Below, piece after piece: positions 6,547 to 9,947 of a DNA stretch of 9,947 nucleotides (the stretch's first letter is position 1; each line of letters begins with the position of its first letter). A program made the translations under genes and the position numbers. Under the pieces are notes generated by a model. It searched no databases, was not told the origin of the DNA, and worked only from the letters and a program-made list of their open reading frames with translations. The stretch spans positions 1 through 9,947 of the forward strand of contig DAOUQK010000113.1 in NCBI GenBank assembly GCA_030625695.1, given 5' to 3'. This DNA is from Paracoccaceae bacterium. GTDB taxonomy: Bacteria > Pseudomonadota > Alphaproteobacteria > Rhodobacterales > Rhodobacteraceae.

Positions 6547-9500
6547 TGGGCGGGTTTCGTTTATCCTCGGGTGGTCGCGTGGATCGCAGTCGGCGGATGG
6601 ATGTGCGGTTTGATGGGCGCGGGTTGCAGGCACACCCTGGTGACACGCTGGCCTCGGCGTTACTGGCGTCGGGTGAGGATATTGTTGCGCGCGGGTTTAA
6701 ATATCACCGGGCGCGCGGGATCTATTCGGCAGGGGTGGAAGAACCGAACGCCTATGTTCATCTGCGGCAGGGGGCGCGGCACGAACCCAACGCCCGCGCC
6801 ACCACGAGCGAGGTATTTGACGGGCTGTGCGCCACATCGCAGAATGCCTGGCCGGATGTACGTCTGGATATCGGCGCTGTCACCGGATACCTGTCGCCGT
6901 TTCTGAGTGCGGGTTTTTACTACAAAACCTTTGTCGGCCCCTTCAAAGGCACAAGATTCTGGATGATCTGCGAAAGCTTTATCCGTAAGGCGGCTGGCAT
7001 GGGACGCGGCATTAAGGTCTCCGACCCGGATAGCTATGAAAAGGTCAACGCCTTTTGTGACTTGTTGGTGGTCGGTGCCGGGGCCTCTGGTCTGGCGGCG
7101 GCGCTGACGGCGGGGCAGGCCGGGGCCGATGTTATTCTGGTTGAGCAGGATTTTGAGCTGGGCGGTTCCCTGCTGTCGCAGCCGGTTGGCGGCGTGTGCG
7201 ACGATTGGTTGGCAGCGGTCAAATCGCAACTAAACGATCTGCCGAACGTGCGTATCCTGACCCGCACAACCGCCTTTGGAGCCTATGAGCAGGATGTTTA
7301 TGGGTTGGTGGAACATGTAAGCGATCACTTGCAGGCGCCGGAAAACAACCAACCCCGCCAACGCTATTGGTTGGTGCACACCAAGCAGGCAGTGCTGGTC
7401 ACCGGGGCGATTGAGCGCCCGCTGGTGTTTGCCAATAACGACCTGCCCGGGGTGATGTTGGCGGGATCAATCCAGAGTTATGCCAACCGGTTTGGGGTGT
7501 TGGCGGGCCAGCGTATCGTGCTGTGCAGCAACAATAATTCGGCCTATCAGGTGGCGGTGCAACTGGCCCATGCCAGTGCTGATGTGACATTGGTGGATGC
7601 CCGCCCGGACATGCCACAAGATGTGGCGGACATGCTGGCCAAGGCCGGTGTCACAATTATGACGGGTAAGGCGGTGATTGCCGCAAAGGGTCGGCGCGGC
7701 GTGACGGGGGCGATGATCGTGCCGGTTGACAAGACCGGCAAGGCCACTGGCGTTCCGGTCAGGGTGGCGTGCGATGTGATCGGCGTTTCCGGGGGGTGGT
7801 CGCCGGTTGTGCATCTGTGGAGCCACCGGTTTGGCAAACCCAGGTTTGACGAAGCAGCGGCCGCGTTTGTGCCCGGTGATATTGGCGGCGAAACGGTGCA
7901 ATGCGCGGGCCGGATGGTGGCGGCGCAAACCTTGGGCGAACGGATCGACTCAGGAATTGGTGCGGCCAAAGCCACGTTGAATGCGCTTGAGTTGAAACCA
8001 TCGGGTACATCCCTTCCGGCAACCCCGGAAATCCAGCTGGATACCGGCTGGTCTCAGGACATGTTGGCGATCTGGGCCATAACGGACGCCACGCGAATGA
8101 CCAAAGGCAAGGCATTTGTCGATATTCAACACGATGTAAAACTGAGCGATCTCGATCAGGCCTATAGCGAAGGCTATGTTTCGGTCGAGCATCTGAAACG
8201 CTATACCACCACTGGTATGGCCCCGGATCAGGGCAAGACGTCGAATATTATCACTTTGGCGCGGGTGGCTGAGCTGAGCGGCAAGACCATCCCCAACACC
8301 GGCACAACCACGTTTCGCCCGCCGTTCACGCCCGTTACCATCGGCGCACTTGTGGGGCATGAACACGGTGAACATTTTGCCGCCACGCGCATGTCACCAA
8401 TCCATGACTGGCACATGAAAAATGGTGCTGTGATGAGCGAGGCCGGGGCCTGGATGCGGCCCTGGTATTACCCCGAAGGCAACGAGTCCCTGCGCGAGGC
8501 CTATATTCGCGAGGCGGCCCATGTGCGCAAGCATGTGGGCATCGTTGATGTGTCGACCTTGGGCAAGATCGCGGTGCAGGGGCCGGATGCGGCAGAATTT
8601 CTGAACCGGGTCTATGTGAACGGTTGGAAAACCCTGCAAGTGGGGCGGTTGCGGTATGGCGTGATGTTGCGCGAAGACGGGTTTGTGATGGATGACGGGG
8701 CCACGGCGCGGCTGGGTGAATTTGATTATTTCATGTCGACCACCACCGCCAATGCCGCCAAAGTACTGGCACTGTCCGAGCACCTTTTGCAAACTGCATG
8801 GCGCGACCTGAAGGTGCATGTCACCAGTGTAACCGATCAATGGGCCGCCTTTGCCGTGGCCGGCCCAAAGGCGCGTGATCTGCTGCAATCGGTGTTATCT
8901 GGTGCCGACATCAGCCGTGAAGCGATGCCAAACAATCACTTTGTGACGGGTGAGATTGCCGAAACCAAGGTGCGGTTGCACAGGATGAGCTATTCCGGCG
9001 AGTTGGCGTATGAGATCTATGTGCCGTCCGGATTTTCCCGTCACGTTTGGGGGTGTCTGATCGAGGCTGGCAAGGCGTTCGGTCTGCGCCCCTATGGCAC
9101 CGAAGCCATGGGCGCGCTGAGGATCGAAAAGGGTCATGTGGCCGGGCCGGAAATCGAAGGGCGTACCACGTTGAAGGATTTGGGGTTGGCGGGTTTTGCG
9201 TCGTCCAAAAAGCCGTTTGTCGGGTCGGTTTTGAAGGACCGTCCGGTGTTGGTGGACCCGGCGCGGGCGACGTTGGTGGGCCTGTCGGTGAAGGGTGAAA
9301 CGGGTGCCGTGGCGGGGTCGTTGATTTACGGCGCCGGGCAGCCGAAACAAGGTCACGGTGAGGGTTGGGTTTCTTCCACGACATATTCCCCGGCTTTGGG
9401 ACACCCTATCGCGCTGGCCCTGATCCAGAACGGCAAGGCACGCATGGGTGAGGATGTTCAGGTGGTGAATCACCTTGAAAACCAGACCCTTATGGCGCAA

Positions 9501-9551
9501 ATCGTGTCGCCGTATTTCTTTGATCCAAAGGGGGAACGCCAGAATGCCTGA
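6546..9551 (+). CDS. soxA: Sarcosine oxidase alpha subunit
   Basis: Largest subunit, carrying the NAD site and the folate-binding domain that receives the methylene group. From ATG 6546 it is 1001 residues, the normal family size. The N-terminal part (about 1-105) resembles a [2Fe-2S] ferredoxin fold but lacks the cysteines, as usual here (RLSSGGRVDRSR, FKYHRARGIYSAG). The first nucleotide-binding motif, VVGAGASG, is at about 175-182. A pyridine-nucleotide oxidoreductase region continues to about 480. From about residue 626 a glycine cleavage T-protein (GcvT) fold runs to the end, with MRPWYYP, VGIVDVSTLGKIAVQGPDAAEFLNRVYVN and YGTEAMGALRIEKGH. The frame is open 27 codons further upstream inside soxD, but ATG 6546 shares a base with the soxD stop and gives the family N-terminus. 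It overlaps soxG by 8 bases. Confidence 0.95.
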   Translation: MGGFRLSSGGRVDRSRRMDVRFDGRGLQAHPGDTLASALLASGEDIVARGFKYHRARGIYSAGVEEPNAYVHLRQGARHEPNARATTSEVFDGLCATSQNAWPDVRLDIGAVTGYLSPFLSAGFYYKTFVGPFKGTRFWMICESFIRKAAGMGRGIKVSDPDSYEKVNAFCDLLVVGAGASGLAAALTAGQAGADVILVEQDFELGGSLLSQPVGGVCDDWLAAVKSQLNDLPNVRILTRTTAFGAYEQDVYGLVEHVSDHLQAPENNQPRQRYWLVHTKQAVLVTGAIERPLVFANNDLPGVMLAGSIQSYANRFGVLAGQRIVLCSNNNSAYQVAVQLAHASADVTLVDARPDMPQDVADMLAKAGVTIMTGKAVIAAKGRRGVTGAMIVPVDKTGKATGVPVRVACDVIGVSGGWSPVVHLWSHRFGKPRFDEAAAAFVPGDIGGETVQCAGRMVAAQTLGERIDSGIGAAKATLNALELKPSGTSLPATPEIQLDTGWSQDMLAIWAITDATRMTKGKAFVDIQHDVKLSDLDQAYSEGYVSVEHLKRYTTTGMAPDQGKTSNIITLARVAELSGKTIPNTGTTTFRPPFTPVTIGALVGHEHGEHFAATRMSPIHDWHMKNGAVMSEAGAWMRPWYYPEGNESLREAYIREAAHVRKHVGIVDVSTLGKIAVQGPDAAEFLNRVYVNGWKTLQVGRLRYGVMLREDGFVMDDGATARLGEFDYFMSTTTANAAKVLALSEHLLQTAWRDLKVHVTSVTDQWAAFAVAGPKARDLLQSVLSGADISREAMPNNHFVTGEIAETKVRLHRMSYSGELAYEIYVPSGFSRHVWGCLIEAGKAFGLRPYGTEAMGALRIEKGHVAGPEIEGRTTLKDLGLAGFASSKKPFVGSVLKDRPVLVDPARATLVGLSVKGETGAVAGSLIYGAGQPKQGHGEGWVSSTTYSPALGHPIALALIQNGKARMGEDVQVVNHLENQTLMAQIVSPYFFDPKGERQNA

Positions 9552-9947
9552 TCTCCGTTCACCTTTGGCTGGATGCCTGCAACCGGGTCGGTATGGCGCA
9601 GAATTTGCCACTGGGCCGGGGGTGATCCTGTCGGAATCATCTGTAACGCTGGTTCAGATTGCCGGTTGGGATGATTTTGAAAAGGCCGTTCTGGCGGGGT
9701 TGGAAACGCTTGGCTTTGCCGGAGTTGGTGCATATCGCAATTGCCTGCACGGCGATGACAGGCAGCTTTATCGCATATCGCCGGATCGGGTGTTGATTGC
9801 CTCTTTGTCGCCGATCACTCTCCCGGATAGCTTGCTGAACGCCTCATCGCTGGCGGTTCAGGATCTGAGCCACGCCCGTACGCGGATCAGTGTCGAAGGG
9901 CCTGCCGCCGAGGATGTCATGGCACGGCTTGCACCGATTGATTTCCG
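9544..9947 (+). CDS. soxG: Sarcosine oxidase gamma subunit, cut by the window end
   Basis: Fourth subunit of the heterotetramer, a GcvT-like fold that packs against alpha and beta. Translation from ATG 9544 gives about 134 residues, open to the right edge, against a usual 180-200, so roughly the last third is missing from the window. Family features visible are the N-terminal SPLAG (6-10), GVILSE (26-31), LVQIAGWDDFEKAV (36-49) and DLSHARTRISVEGPAAEDVMARLAPIDF (about 107-134), which carries the DLSH-R and GP motifs. A GGGGGA ribosome site about 9 bases upstream lies inside soxA, and the two genes overlap by 8 bases, indicating coupled translation. The break is the window edge, not a mutation. 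Confidence 0.9.
   Translation, partial: MPDLRSPLAGCLQPGRYGAEFATGPGVILSESSVTLVQIAGWDDFEKAVLAGLETLGFAGVGAYRNCLHGDDRQLYRISPDRVLIASLSPITLPDSLLNASSLAVQDLSHARTRISVEGPAAEDVMARLAPIDF

Noticed and set aside
8895..9611. Open frame of 238 codons on the minus strand opposite the end of soxA
   Set aside because: Same reason: Arg/His/Pro-rich low-complexity translation, and it covers the well-conserved GcvT region of soxA and the soxA/soxG junction.
1..9947. CRISPR arrays, tRNA or rRNA genes, transposases, toxin-antitoxin or phage genes
   Set aside because: I looked for regularly spaced repeats, cloverleaf-like sequence and recognisable proteins of these classes on both strands and found none. The only repeat-like element is the intergenic palindrome.

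Overview
The window looks like chromosomal DNA of an alphaproteobacterium, most likely of the Rhodobacterales (Roseobacter group). This is judged from the moderately high GC content, the character of the proteins (an alphaproteobacterial class I cytochrome c and a soxBDAG-type sarcosine oxidase operon) and an imperfect palindromic intergenic repeat. The assignment is inferred from protein and repeat character, not from a database match.

Left part (1-3810, all + strand): the tail of an unidentified reading frame is followed by a small exported class I cytochrome c. After a 181-base gap with a strong hairpin comes a tightly coupled three-gene operon. It encodes a DevB-type membrane fusion protein, a DevC-type permease and a DevA-type ATPase, which together would form a tripartite ABC exporter. 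Adjacent genes overlap by 4 bases and by 1 base. No TolC-like outer-membrane partner lies in the window, and the substrate cannot be read from sequence.

Middle (3811-5013): the exporter operon converges on a minus-strand RpiR-family regulator (helix-turn-helix plus SIS domain). The 200 bases between them hold a 114-base inverted-repeat element ending 3 bases from the regulator's stop codon. The regulator is divergent from the next operon. The divergent gap holds a perfect 7-bp dyad inside a sigma70-like promoter, plus a second related copy in opposite orientation near the regulator's start.

Right part (5014-9947, + strand): soxB, soxD, soxA and the first two thirds or so of soxG, in canonical order and closely packed. 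They encode heterotetrameric sarcosine oxidase, which demethylates sarcosine (N-methylglycine) to glycine and passes the one-carbon unit to tetrahydrofolate. The likely logic is that the RpiR-type protein senses a metabolite and controls both itself and the sox operon through the paired operators.

The genes belong to known families. The parts most worth a second look are the paired operator-like sites, the palindromic repeat element, and the unknown substrate of the DevBCA-type exporter.
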